32,591 bases of DNA from Porticoccaceae bacterium (lineage in GTDB: Bacteria; Pseudomonadota; Gammaproteobacteria; Pseudomonadales; Porticoccaceae): contig JABJEX010000007.1 in the NCBI GenBank assembly GCA_018663035.1, positions 1 through 32,591 of the forward strand, written 5' to 3'. The notes under the pieces are model-generated. The model made no database searches. It saw only the letters and a program-made list of their open reading frames with translations, and was not told the origin of the DNA. This document shows, one piece after another, positions 16,009-24,097 of this stretch; the stretch's first letter is position 1, and each line of letters starts with the position of its first letter. A program made the position numbers and the translations under genes.

Positions 16009-17826
16009 TTAGTCGATGGGCCGCACAGACTTCTCGTCCAGGCTACCTTCAAACAGTTGCTTAAACTTAATTACGGCTGGGTCCGAATTTAGGGTCTCTA
16101 CCGCGTCAGCGAGACGCTCGGCCTTCTGGCGTAGATCTGCCGCTCTAGGCGTTTCTTGCTCGGCAACGCCAAAACTAATCTCAACACTGATTTGCTGATC
16201 AAAATAGTCAGACAGAGCCTCCCCCAGACTCTGCTGATGCGCAGCGTCGTAGAGGCTGGTTTGATCACTGTCGATCATAAACTGAAGCTGGTTTTCTTGA
16301 CGACCAAGATAGAGGCAATGACTAGCAATCTCTCCCAGAGACGCGCCTATATTGAGCTGACTGCGCAACTCGATCCAGTTGCTGGGGTTAAAATCTTGCA
16401 GTGCTATTTTCTTGACCGCCGGTTCAGACAGCTCCACCTCCTGTTGCTGAACCGCCTCGAATGTGCTTTGAATCTCGGCCACTGGCGTACTTTCAACCTC
16501 AGCCACCGGCGTACTGTCAACCTCAGCCACAGGCGCGCTTTTTGGCTGTGCTACTGGGACTGGTTGCGATGCAACGGCTTGGTCTACGGCCAGCGCGGCG
16601 TTGGATGACTTAGCAGGCACGATTTGCATTATCGGTGCATGCTGAGGCCCTTGCTCATCGGCCTCAGGTTGAGGCTTTTTTGCAGGTGACTCCGCCTCCT
16701 GGGGAGCGCCACCAGAGTTGCTTCTTCGCGCAGGAGGGTTAGCCTCGGGACGGAATGCCAGCGCTCGCAACATAGTCATTTCAAAACCAGACTTGAGGTC
16801 CGGAGCCAGGTTCAAATCTTTGCGCCCCAGCAGAGAGATTTGGTAGAACAGTTGAACATCCTCTTTAGATGCCTGTGCGGCTAACGTCAGCAACTGGGAA
16901 TAATGACTGACTCCTTTATCTAGAGCTTCTGGCACGGTCTGCAAAATTGCCACCTGGTGCCAGATCGAAAGCACATCAGCCAGTGCCTGATCATAGTCTG
17001 GAGCCTGTTCAGCCATTCGCGATATAGCCGCTAAAACATCGGTGCCTGTTCCCTGGGCGAGCGCGGAGCAGATATCCATTACATAGCTGCGTTCAATCGT
17101 GCCCAGCATGGCGTTAACATCAGCTTCATTTACCTGACCGCCACCATGACCAATCGCCTGATCTGTGAGGCTTAGCGCATCGCGCATACTGCCATCAGCA
17201 GCACGCGCTAAAGACCATAGCGCCGCTTCTTCGAACGGTATTTGCTCTTCCCCCAACACAAATTGCAGGTGCTGGGCAATGCGCTCGGAGCTGAGATTTT
17301 TAAGATTAAATTGCAGACAGCGGGACAGGACTGTAATCGGTAATTTTTGGGGGTCTGTGGTAGCGAACAGAAACTTTACATGGGGTGGCGGCTCTTCAAG
17401 AGTTTTTAGCAATGCAGCAAAGCTGCTTTTGGACAGCATGTGCACTTCATCGATTAGGTAGATCTTAAAGCGCCCTCTGGACGGCGTATACTGGACGTTA
17501 TCGAGCAGGTCACGCATGTCGTCAACACCGGTACGCGATGCTGCATCGACCTCAATCAGGTCGATAAAACGACCTTCGGGAATTTCTTTACAGCTACTGC
17601 ACTGGCCGCAGGGCTTGGAGCTAACACCCTGTTCGCAATTGAGACATTTGGACAGAATTCGACCAATCGTAGTCTTACCCACGCCGCGGGTGCCAGTAAA
17701 CAGATAGGCATGATGCAGGCGGTCGTTGTCCAGAGCATTGATCAATGCCTGCAGCACATGTTCCTGCCCAGCCATTTCGGCAAAGGAGTTGGGGCGCCAT
17801 TTACGGGCAAGGACCTGATAGCTCAT
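16009..17826 (-). CDS. dnaX: DNA polymerase III subunits gamma and tau (DnaX)
   Basis: This 605-aa tau protein is the clamp-loader ATPase that also ties together the replicative polymerases and DnaB. Walker A is GTRGVGKTT (45-53). The zinc module cysteines are in CLNCEQ and CGQCSSC (61-79). Walker B/DExH is LIDEVH (124-129), the SRC motif is 168-170, and sensor 2 is [11 protein letters not shown] start at the ATG at 17826 ([12 protein letters not shown], the universal DnaX N-terminus) instead of nine codons upstream. The tau-specific part after about residue 365 has a low-complexity linker, including three 8-aa repeats, before the alpha/DnaB-binding C-terminus. A -1 frameshift cassette at codons 383-384 would give a 387-aa gamma form ending Ala-Ser-Thr. 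It is the first gene of a long minus-strand operon. Confidence 0.97.
   Translation of the reverse strand: MSYQVLARKWRPNSFAEMAGQEHVLQALINALDNDRLHHAYLFTGTRGVGKTTIGRILSKCLNCEQGVSSKPCGQCSSCKEIPEGRFIDLIEVDAASRTGVDDMRDLLDNVQYTPSRGRFKIYLIDEVHMLSKSSFAALLKTLEEPPPHVKFLFATTDPQKLPITVLSRCLQFNLKNLSSERIAQHLQFVLGEEQIPFEEAALWSLARAADGSMRDALSLTDQAIGHGGGQVNEADVNAMLGTIERSYVMDICSALAQGTGTDVLAAISRMAEQAPDYDQALADVLSIWHQVAILQTVPEALDKGVSHYSQLLTLAAQASKEDVQLFYQISLLGRKDLNLAPDLKSGFEMTMLRALAFRPEANPPARRSNSGGAPQEAESPAKKPQPEADEQGPQHAPIMQIVPAKSSNAALAVDQAVASQPVPVAQPKSAPVAEVDSTPVAEVESTPVAEIQSTFEAVQQQEVELSEPAVKKIALQDFNPSNWIELRSQLNIGASLGEIASHCLYLGRQENQLQFMIDSDQTSLYDAAHQQSLGEALSDYFDQQISVEISFGVAEQETPRAADLRQKAERLADAVETLNSDPAVIKFKQLFEGSLDEKSVRPID
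16475..16546 (-). repeat. Three 24-bp tandem repeats in the tau linker
   Basis: There are three imperfect 24-bp units (16475-16498, 16499-16522, 16523-16546). On the coding strand they encode copies of an 8-aa unit resembling VESTPVAE. They lie downstream of the frameshift site, so only the tau form contains them, in the flexible linker before the C-terminal interaction domains. Confidence 0.8.
16642..16700 (-). promoter_or_regulatory. dnaX programmed -1 frameshift cassette
   Basis: Read on the minus strand, an internal Shine-Dalgarno AGGAGG (16700-16695) comes first. After 13 bases comes the slippery heptamer A AAA AAG (16681-16675), in the same frame register as E. coli dnaX (GCA AAA AAG). 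Seven bases later there is a perfect 8-bp stem CTGAGGCC/GGCCTCAG (16667-16660 with 16649-16642) with a 10-nt loop. After a -1 slip the frame reads GCC TCA ACC TGA, so translation stops at 16664 inside the stem. Known E. coli dnaX signals have the same three parts. An alternative 6-bp hairpin (16675-16661) starts right at the slippery site. Confidence 0.88.
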
Positions 17827-17855
17827 CGCGATATCTGCTTTTTGATAAAGCACTT

Positions 17856-17884
17856 ATTATAGGGAGATAAGGGGTGCGGAGGAA
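17856..17884 (-). promoter_or_regulatory. Candidate dnaX promoter
   Basis: On the minus strand there is a perfect TATAAT (17861-17856), 17 bp after a weak TTCCTC (17884-17879). The start would be near 17849, giving a leader of about 20 nt before the dnaX ATG. It sits between the 3' end of the SRP RNA and dnaX, where a separate promoter would be expected. Confidence 0.4.
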
Positions 17885-17898
17885 GGCCTAATGGCGAT

Positions 17899-18004
17899 GA
17901 CCCCCAGCAGCCACACCTCGGCACACAGTGTCACCACTACCGTTGCTCCCTTCCGGGCCTGGCGGGGTTCGCGGTTGACTGTTGCGAGGGGACCAAAGGG
18001 GGCC
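17899..18004 (-). ncRNA. ffs: 4.5S / SRP RNA (small bacterial type)
   Basis: The minus strand carries the conserved SRP domain IV motif, with CCAGGCCCGGAAGGGAGCAA at about 17962-17943 and the paired GTGCCGAGGTGTGGCTG side further 3'. The outer ends GGCCCCC (18004-17998) and GGGGGTC (17905-17899) pair with one G-T wobble, closing a hairpin of about 106 nt, the size of gammaproteobacterial 4.5S RNA. It binds Ffh and directs membrane proteins to the translocon. Exact ends are inferred from the terminal stem; 5' processing by RNase P is likely, as in E. coli. It lies upstream of dnaX on the same strand, divergent from the opp operon. Confidence 0.93.
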
Positions 18005-18025
18005 ACCATTGAAGCGAAGCGCGTG

Positions 18026-18054
18026 ATTATCCGAGGTTTAGTCAACAAGTGCAA
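18026..18054 (-). promoter_or_regulatory. Candidate ffs promoter
   Basis: On the minus strand, TTGCAC (18054-18049) is followed after exactly 17 bp by GATAAT (18031-18026). This is about 20 bp ahead of the mature SRP RNA end, which leaves room for a short 5' leader removed by processing. The -10 matches consensus in five of six bases; the -35 is weaker. Confidence 0.45.
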
Positions 18055-18199
18055 CAGGGCCGCGCAATCAAAGTAAAATAAGCGTCAAAAATAGCCCTAA
18101 GAGGGGGTAGTTCTTCACTTCCTAGGCCAGCTTGTTTACACTGCCTCGCAACTAGTCGAACCTATGACTGGACCAATAATAATTAAGGAATCTGACCTT

Positions 18200-19852
18200 A
18201 TGAAACTGACTTCTATAGCATCGAGTTCAACCCTGATTTCAGCTATTGCACTGTGCCTAGTGTCAAGCCTTCTACTGAGCGGTTGCGGCAGCTCAGAAAG
18301 CAATGTTGAAGCAGGCAATCGCACTGGTACGTTGCACTGGGGTAACGGGACAGAGCCACAGAGCCTGGATCCGCATATTGCCACTGGTGTTCCAGAGCAC
18401 CACATTATTAAGGCCCTGATGGAAGGGTTGGTGCATAAGGACAGTGAGTCGTTGGGACCAACCCCTGGGGTTGCCGAGTCTTGGACAGTCAGCGACGATG
18501 GCACTGTATATACGTTTAAGATTCGCGACGACGCTCGCTGGTCTAACGGTGATGTGCACAATGCCCATGACTTTGTCTGGTCTTGGTGGCGCGCACTGCA
18601 GCCCGCACTGGGTAATCTCTACGCCTATATGTACTTCCCGATCGTCAACGCCCGGGAGTACTACATGGGTGAGGTCACTGACTTTGATCTTGTCGGCGTT
18701 AAAGCACTTGACGATCTGACTCTGCAGGTCACTCTGGATAACCCTACCCCCTATTTCCTGCAGCTGCTAGATCATTACAGTATGTTCCCCGTACATCAGG
18801 CCACATTAGAAAAGTTTGGCGCTCCCGATGAGCGAGGCACTCGCTGGACCTATGCAGGTAATATGGTTGGCAACGGGGCATTCAAGCTGACCAGCTGGGA
18901 GATCAATCGCGCTATTGAGGTGGAACGCAATACGTTCTACTGGGGCAACGATGATGTTCGACTAAACAAGATTATTTTCTACCCCACTGAGAACACCACG
19001 ACCGAGGAGCGCATGTTCCGTGCTGGTCAGCTGCACTACACCAATGATGTCCCGATAGATAAGGTTGCCACCTATCGTGAAGCCAATGACCCAGCTCTGC
19101 GCGTCACGCCTTATCTGGGCACCTATTACTACAGGGTTAATATCCGCGAGCCCCACCTGCAGGACAAACGCGTGCGTCGCGCGCTGGCCATGACCATTGA
19201 TCGGGAAAAAATTACCGAGAATGTAATCAAGGCAGGACAGATTCCAGCCTATGCAATGACGCCGCCCAATACCAGAGGCTACTACCCACCGATCAGCCTG
19301 AGCTTCGACCCAGAAGCCGCTCGTCAACTGCTGGCTGAAGCAGGCTATCCCAACGGCGAGGGTTTCCCAGTCACTGAGATTCTGTACAACACAAACGAGG
19401 GCCATCGCAAAGTAGCCGTGGCAATTCAGCAAATGTGGCGTGAGCATCTAAATATCGAAGTGAAACTGCTCAACCAAGAATGGAAGGTATATCTCGATAG
19501 CGAGAGCAATGGCGACTATCAGATTTCCCGGGCGGGCTGGATTGGCGACTATGTAGACCCCAACAATTTCCTAGATATGTTTATCTGTAATGGCGGCAAC
19601 AACCGCACTGGCTGGTGTAACGAAGAATACGATCGCCTAGTGTTGGATGTAGCTCCCAGAGCCAAGACTCACGAAGAGCGTATGGCTGTCTTTACTCAGG
19701 CTGAACAGATGCTTTTGGATGATCTTCCGGTACTGCCCATTTACACCTATACCACCAAGCATCTCGTACACCCCTCGATGAAAAATGTTGCCTCCAATAT
19801 TATGGATCAACAGTCTTACCGAGAAATTTATCTTGAGGGAGATCAAGACTAA
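18200..19852 (+). CDS. oppA: Oligopeptide-binding lipoprotein (OppA-type, SBP family 5)
   Basis: This 550-aa extracytoplasmic solute-binding protein captures peptides for an ABC importer. The N-terminus is a lipoprotein signal, with lipobox LLSGC at 25-29 and acylated Cys29 followed by GSSES. The SBP family 5 signature appears as TEPQSLDPHIATGVPEHHIIKALMEGL. Later segments such as VRRALAMTIDREKITENV and WIGDYVDPNNFLDMF are typical of OppA/MppA proteins. An upstream in-frame ATG (18164) would spoil the signal, so I use 18200, preceded by AAGGAA. It heads a four-gene operon and overlaps oppB by one base (TAATG). OppA is the best fit, but ligand specificity (oligopeptide or murein peptide) cannot be read from sequence. 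Confidence 0.93.
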   Translation: MKLTSIASSSTLISAIALCLVSSLLLSGCGSSESNVEAGNRTGTLHWGNGTEPQSLDPHIATGVPEHHIIKALMEGLVHKDSESLGPTPGVAESWTVSDDGTVYTFKIRDDARWSNGDVHNAHDFVWSWWRALQPALGNLYAYMYFPIVNAREYYMGEVTDFDLVGVKALDDLTLQVTLDNPTPYFLQLLDHYSMFPVHQATLEKFGAPDERGTRWTYAGNMVGNGAFKLTSWEINRAIEVERNTFYWGNDDVRLNKIIFYPTENTTTEERMFRAGQLHYTNDVPIDKVATYREANDPALRVTPYLGTYYYRVNIREPHLQDKRVRRALAMTIDREKITENVIKAGQIPAYAMTPPNTRGYYPPISLSFDPEAARQLLAEAGYPNGEGFPVTEILYNTNEGHRKVAVAIQQMWREHLNIEVKLLNQEWKVYLDSESNGDYQISRAGWIGDYVDPNNFLDMFICNGGNNRTGWCNEEYDRLVLDVAPRAKTHEERMAVFTQAEQMLLDDLPVLPIYTYTTKHLVHPSMKNVASNIMDQQSYREIYLEGDQD

Positions 19853-20784
19853 TGCTGCGATTTGCGTTAGGCCGCCTGCTGCAGGCCATCCCTGTCCTTC
19901 TGGTTGTGATCACCATGACCTTTATGTTGGTGCACAGCGCCCCCGGCGGGCCGTTCTCGGCAGATAAGGCCGTACCAGAGGAAGTACTGGAGGCTCTTGA
20001 GGCTCAGTACAACCTCGACCAACCCCTGTGGCAGCAATACATTAGCTATCTAGGAGATGTCTTGCAGGGCGATATGGGTCCATCCTTCAAATATCCAGGC
20101 CGCAGTGTCAACGAACTGATTCTCTCTGGCTTGGGAACCACAGCTGAACTGGGCATGTATGCCATGATGGTGGCGATCTTTATTGGTGTAATCGCCGGGG
20201 TTACCGCCTCCATGCGGCCCAATACGGCTCAGGACTATGTGCCCATGACAGCGGCCATGATTGGCATCTGCATGCCGTCGTTTTTACTTGGGCCGCTGCT
20301 AGTTTTAATCTTTGGTATTCATCTGGAATGGCTACCTGTGTCCGGCTGGAATCAGATTCCAGGGGATAAGATTTTACCGGCGATTACGCTGGGTACTGGC
20401 TACGCTGCCTATATTGCCCGGCTCTCTCGCGGCGGCATGCTGGAGGTTCTCTCTCAGGACTATATCCGCACTGCCCGCGCTAAAGGCCTGTCTGAGTTTT
20501 TGATTATCAGCAAACATGCGCTGCGAGGCGGCTTGATTCCCGTGGTAGCTTTTCTTGGCCCGGCGTTTGCCGGCCTGCTGGGCGGCTCATTTGTGGTGGA
20601 GACAATTTATCAAATTCCCGGGCTGGGCCGCTTTTATGTGCAGGCTGCGTTCAACCGTGACTACACAATGATCCTGGGCACTACAGTTTTCTTTGCTACG
20701 CTGATTATTCTGTTTAATCTGCTGTCCGATATGCTGGCTGTTTGGCTCAATCCCAAGCTGCGTCAGCAGGTTAGAGGAGAATAA
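19852..20784 (+). CDS. oppB: Peptide ABC transporter permease OppB
   Basis: This 310-aa inner-membrane permease of the DppB/OppB family starts MLRFALGRLLQAIPVLLVVI, the usual first helix. It contains the HSAPGGPF motif after that helix. The EAA loop contacting the ATPase is LSQDYIRTARAKGLSEFLIISKHALRGGLIP. GGSFVVETIYQIPGLGRFYVQA is also typical. About six membrane segments are visible. GAGGGAG lies ten bases ahead of the ATG, which shares one base with the oppA stop. Confidence 0.96.
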   Translation: MLRFALGRLLQAIPVLLVVITMTFMLVHSAPGGPFSADKAVPEEVLEALEAQYNLDQPLWQQYISYLGDVLQGDMGPSFKYPGRSVNELILSGLGTTAELGMYAMMVAIFIGVIAGVTASMRPNTAQDYVPMTAAMIGICMPSFLLGPLLVLIFGIHLEWLPVSGWNQIPGDKILPAITLGTGYAAYIARLSRGGMLEVLSQDYIRTARAKGLSEFLIISKHALRGGLIPVVAFLGPAFAGLLGGSFVVETIYQIPGLGRFYVQAAFNRDYTMILGTTVFFATLIILFNLLSDMLAVWLNPKLRQQVRGE

Positions 20785-20786
20785 AA

Positions 20787-21668
20787 ATGAACTCTAACAG
20801 TACAATTATGGCAGCCGAAAAAGGTACCTCTCTATGGGAAGATGCCTGGATTAAGCTAAGTAAAAACCGTCTGGCGCTGGTAGGTCTTGGCCTGCTGATA
20901 TTCCTCTGTGTAATTTCCTTGCTAACTCCTTGGATTGCACCCTATGGCTACGAAAAGCAGGACCTACTGATGGGTGCTACGCCGCCCTCTGCAGAGCACT
21001 GGTTGGGCACTGATGTGTTTGGTCGCGATATGCTGACACGCATTATGTGGGGCGGCCGCGTTTCACTCATGGTGGGCTTTATTGCTACTGCTGTAGCACT
21101 GGCTATAGGTGTTGTTTACGGTGCTGTGGCCGGCTATGTGGGCGGTCGCGTTGACGCGGTAATGATGCGCCTTGTGGATATTCTCTACGCCCTGCCCTTT
21201 ATGATCTTTATCATTCTGCTGATGGTGGTGTTTGGACGCAATTTGCTGCTGCTATTTTTCGCCATTGGTGCCGTTGAATGGCTCACTATGGCGCGTATTG
21301 TGCGCGGCCAGGTGATGTCGTTACGCAAGCAGGAATTTGTTGAGGCAGCTCATTCGCTGGGCCTTTCCCAGTGGATCATTATACGTCGTCACATTATCCC
21401 TAATACGTTGGGCCCAGTGATTGTTTACACCACCCTCACAATTCCCAGCGTCATGTTGTTGGAAGCCTTTTTAAGCTTTCTGGGCCTGGGTATACAGCCC
21501 CCACAGAGCTCATGGGGCCTGCTGATTAACTACGGTGTAGAAACCATGGAGGAATACCCCTGGCTGCTTATCTTCCCGGGGATTGCCCTCTCTTTAACCC
21601 TCTTTGCCCTTAACTTCCTGGGTGATGGCCTGCGCGATGCGCTGGATCCACGCACTGCCAAGGACTAA
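20787..21668 (+). CDS. oppC: Peptide ABC transporter permease OppC
   Basis: This 293-aa permease pairs with OppB. A ~30-residue cytoplasmic N-terminus precedes the first helix (ALVGLGLLIFLCVISLLTPWIAPYGY). LGTDVFGRDMLTRIMWGGRVSLMVGF is the classic OppC/DppC signature. The EAA loop is RKQEFVEAAHSLGLSQWIIIRRHIIPNTLGPV. The end shows FLGDGLRDALDPR, the standard family C-terminus. GAGGAG lies just upstream of the ATG, 2 bp after oppB. Confidence 0.96.
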   Translation: MNSNSTIMAAEKGTSLWEDAWIKLSKNRLALVGLGLLIFLCVISLLTPWIAPYGYEKQDLLMGATPPSAEHWLGTDVFGRDMLTRIMWGGRVSLMVGFIATAVALAIGVVYGAVAGYVGGRVDAVMMRLVDILYALPFMIFIILLMVVFGRNLLLLFFAIGAVEWLTMARIVRGQVMSLRKQEFVEAAHSLGLSQWIIIRRHIIPNTLGPVIVYTTLTIPSVMLLEAFLSFLGLGIQPPQSSWGLLINYGVETMEEYPWLLIFPGIALSLTLFALNFLGDGLRDALDPRTAKD

Positions 21669-21681
21669 TGGATTAATCAAT

Positions 21682-23316
21682 ATGGCTGCTCTACTCGATG
21701 TTAAAAATTTAAAAGTCCATTTCCATACCAGAAACGGCTTGGTGAAAGCGGTGGACGACGTCAGCTTTTCTGTCAATGCTGGCGAGACACTGGCAATTGT
21801 GGGTGAATCCGGGTCAGGCAAATCAGTGACCTGTTACAGCCTGCTGGATTTACTGCCAAAGCCGCCCGCTAAGATTGAGGGTGGCACAGCAATGTTCGAT
21901 GGCGAAGACCTGCTGACCTGCGACAAGGATCGTATGCGGCATTTCCGCGGCAATGATATTGCCATGATCTTTCAGGATCCAATGACATCGCTAAACCCCA
22001 ATCTAACCGTCGGTGAGCAGCTAATCGAACCGCTGATCTACCACCCTGATAAAGCCCGTCGACAGGATCGCGCTACCGCCAAGCTGAGAGCTATCGAGCT
22101 GCTTAACGAGGTCGGCATTGTCAACTCAGAGCGTCGCTTTGACAGCTACCCACACGAATTTTCCGGTGGTATGCGTCAGCGTGTAATGATTGCTATGGCA
22201 CTGATTAACGAGCCCCGCCTGCTAATCTGTGATGAGCCCACTACGGCTCTAGATGTCACCATTCAGGCGCAAATTTTGGATCTGATCAAACAGCTTCAGA
22301 AATCTCGGGATGTGGCGGTAATCTTTATCAGCCACGATCTTGGCGTGGTAGCAGGCATTGCCGATAAGGTTCTGGTGATGTGCAACGGCGTGGCTATGGA
22401 GTCTGGGGATACTGACAAGATTTTTTACCACACCGAAAATGACTACACTAGGCGTTTGCTGGATGCGATTCCCGAGGGCGCCAAGACCATGGCAAACCGC
22501 GCTCAGTCCGAAAACCTGGTGGAGGTGTCTAATCTGCGTACCTGGTTTAAGGATTTCTCAGGCCCCAAGCTCAATATAGTCAAAGCGGTCGAGGATGCCT
22601 CGTTAACCATCAAACGCGGTGAGATTTTAGGTCTGGTCGGCGAGTCGGGGTCGGGCAAGTCGACTCTGGGACGTTCTATTTTGCAGTTGGCCCCCACCAC
22701 CGAGGGTACTGTAACCTTCGATGGCACTCAGCTTACTGGCATGAGTCCCGCTAAGCTGGTGCCCTGGCGCCGCAGAATGCAGATGATTTTCCAAGACCCC
22801 TACGCATCGCTCAATCCGCGTATGACCGTATTTGAAACCCTTGCCGAGCCCCTTCTCTACCACGGTATTGCTGATAAAAATACGGTTACCGAGCAGGTCC
22901 AGCAGCTTATGGACGATGTGGGTCTGGCTCGCGGGCACATGCGCAAGTATCCTCATGAGTTCTCAGGTGGCCAGCGTCAGCGCATTGCAATTGGCCGCGC
23001 AATTGCCACCAAGCCAGAGCTCATTATTGCTGACGAGCCAGTATCTGCACTAGATGTAACTATTCAGGCGCAGGTGTTGGATTTGATTCTTGAATTGGTA
23101 GAGCGACATAACCTAACCATGCTGTTTATTTCTCACGATCTGTCGGTGGTGCGCTATATTTCTGATCGCGTGCTGGTAATGCATCATGGGGTGTTGATTG
23201 AGCAGGGTGACACAGAGCATCTATGGGCAAACCCTCAGCAGGACTACACCAAGAATCTGCTCAAGGCGATTCCATTGGCTGACCCCAAGTCGGAGCGAGC
23301 GCGACTCTCTAGTTAG
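21682..23316 (+). CDS. oppDF: Fused double ATPase of the peptide importer (OppD-OppF fusion)
   Basis: This 544-aa protein has two complete ABC ATPase domains in one chain. Domain 1 has Walker A GESGSGKS (41-48), signature FSGGMRQR (160-167) and Walker B LLICDEP (180-186). Domain 2 has Walker A GESGSGKS (320-327), signature FSGGQRQR (427-434) and Walker B LIIADEP (447-453). Each is followed by SALDV or TALDV and an SHDL switch. Each domain ends with the oligopeptide-transporter C-terminal extension (YTRRLLDAIPEG; YTKNLLKAIPLA). Separate OppD and OppF proteins are thus combined, as in YejF or GsiA. I start at the ATG at 21682 (MAALLDVKNLKVHF), 13 bp after oppC; an upstream ATG lies inside oppC. 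It is the last gene of the operon. Confidence 0.94.
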   Translation: MAALLDVKNLKVHFHTRNGLVKAVDDVSFSVNAGETLAIVGESGSGKSVTCYSLLDLLPKPPAKIEGGTAMFDGEDLLTCDKDRMRHFRGNDIAMIFQDPMTSLNPNLTVGEQLIEPLIYHPDKARRQDRATAKLRAIELLNEVGIVNSERRFDSYPHEFSGGMRQRVMIAMALINEPRLLICDEPTTALDVTIQAQILDLIKQLQKSRDVAVIFISHDLGVVAGIADKVLVMCNGVAMESGDTDKIFYHTENDYTRRLLDAIPEGAKTMANRAQSENLVEVSNLRTWFKDFSGPKLNIVKAVEDASLTIKRGEILGLVGESGSGKSTLGRSILQLAPTTEGTVTFDGTQLTGMSPAKLVPWRRRMQMIFQDPYASLNPRMTVFETLAEPLLYHGIADKNTVTEQVQQLMDDVGLARGHMRKYPHEFSGGQRQRIAIGRAIATKPELIIADEPVSALDVTIQAQVLDLILELVERHNLTMLFISHDLSVVRYISDRVLVMHHGVLIEQGDTEHLWANPQQDYTKNLLKAIPLADPKSERARLSS

Positions 23317-23380
23317 GTTCGTATCTTATTTTGAATTAACTATCCGATCGCGGGTACTGATTGATCTCAGCATAGCACGC

Positions 23381-23410
23381 GGCTCAGCTGTCCCTAGGGG
23401 CAGCCGAGCC
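23381..23410. terminator. Strong inverted repeat between opp operon and msrA
   Basis: GGCTC-A-GCTG (23381-23390) pairs with CAGC-C-GAGCC (23401-23410). One mismatch interrupts the stem, and the centre TCCCTAGGGG can pair further. The hairpin lies between two convergent genes, where a shared terminator is expected. Neither side has a T run directly after the stem, so it may act as a transcript-end stabiliser or need Rho instead. Confidence 0.4.
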
Positions 23411-23461
23411 TTGATAGCGAGAGAGATTTTATTTGGTCGGATGCACTGCGGGGGCTCAAAA

Positions 23462-24088
23462 CTAACCGCAACTAATTCCAGTACCTCGCAACCCACAGTA
23501 TCCTGCAGGATTCTTGGCTAGATACTGCTGATGATATTCTTCAGCATAATAGAAAGTCGGGGCCGCCATGATCTCCGACGTGATTGCTCCAAAACCAAGG
23601 TCTGTTAGCTGCTTCTGAACCGTCTTGGCAGAGGCAAGGGCAGCATCTAACTGCTCAGAGCTGGTGCAATATATAGCAGAGCGGTACTGCGAACCTCGAT
23701 CATTGCCCTGGCGCATGCCCTGGGTGGGATCATGAGCCTCCCAAAACACGGCCAGCAATTTCTCGTAACTGATCAGTTTGGAGTCAAACACTACCATTAC
23801 AACTTCCGTGTGCCCGGTCATGCCAGTGCAGGTCTCTTCATAAGTTGGATTTGGCGTGTGGCCACCAGCGTAGCCAACGGCAGAGGTGACCACGCCCTGC
23901 TGTTCCCAGAAGCGGCGCTCCGCACCCCAAAAACAGCCCATGGCAAAATAGGCAATCTCCAGCCCTGCCGCAAAGGGACCCTTTAGTGGCTCGGCATTAA
24001 TAAAATTTTTATTGGTTAGCGGCATCTCAGTGTCGCGGCCGGGAAGTGCCTGCTCAGCAGAGGGTAAATCAGGAGTTTTTAAAAACAT
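23462..24088 (-). CDS. msrA: Peptide methionine-(S)-S-oxide reductase MsrA
   Basis: This 208-aa enzyme reduces methionine-S-sulfoxide in oxidised proteins using thioredoxin. The catalytic Cys52 is in [49 protein letters not shown] and the [11 protein letters not shown] stretch are all present. The resolving cysteines are in [13 protein letters not shown] at the C-terminus, the arrangement of E. coli MsrA. The length and the ~40-residue N-terminal arm also match the E. coli type. It starts 9 bp after the metZ stop and may be cotranscribed with it. Confidence 0.96.
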   Translation of the reverse strand: MFLKTPDLPSAEQALPGRDTEMPLTNKNFINAEPLKGPFAAGLEIAYFAMGCFWGAERRFWEQQGVVTSAVGYAGGHTPNPTYEETCTGMTGHTEVVMVVFDSKLISYEKLLAVFWEAHDPTQGMRQGNDRGSQYRSAIYCTSSEQLDAALASAKTVQKQLTDLGFGAITSEIMAAPTFYYAEEYHQQYLAKNPAGYCGLRGTGISCG

Positions 24089-24097
24089 AGGTACGTC

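Noticed and set aside
16156-16608. Plus-strand open frame with short repeats opposite dnaX
   Set aside because: The repeats are the antisense of the 24-bp tau linker repeats; no independent coding evidence.
17891-18076. Plus-strand 61-codon open frame over the SRP RNA
   Set aside because: The sequence is explained by the conserved structured RNA; no ribosome binding site supports translation.
18076-18199. Promoter for the opp operon (TTTACA near 18135 as -35)
   Set aside because: No acceptable -10 at 16-18 bp; nothing specific enough to annotate.
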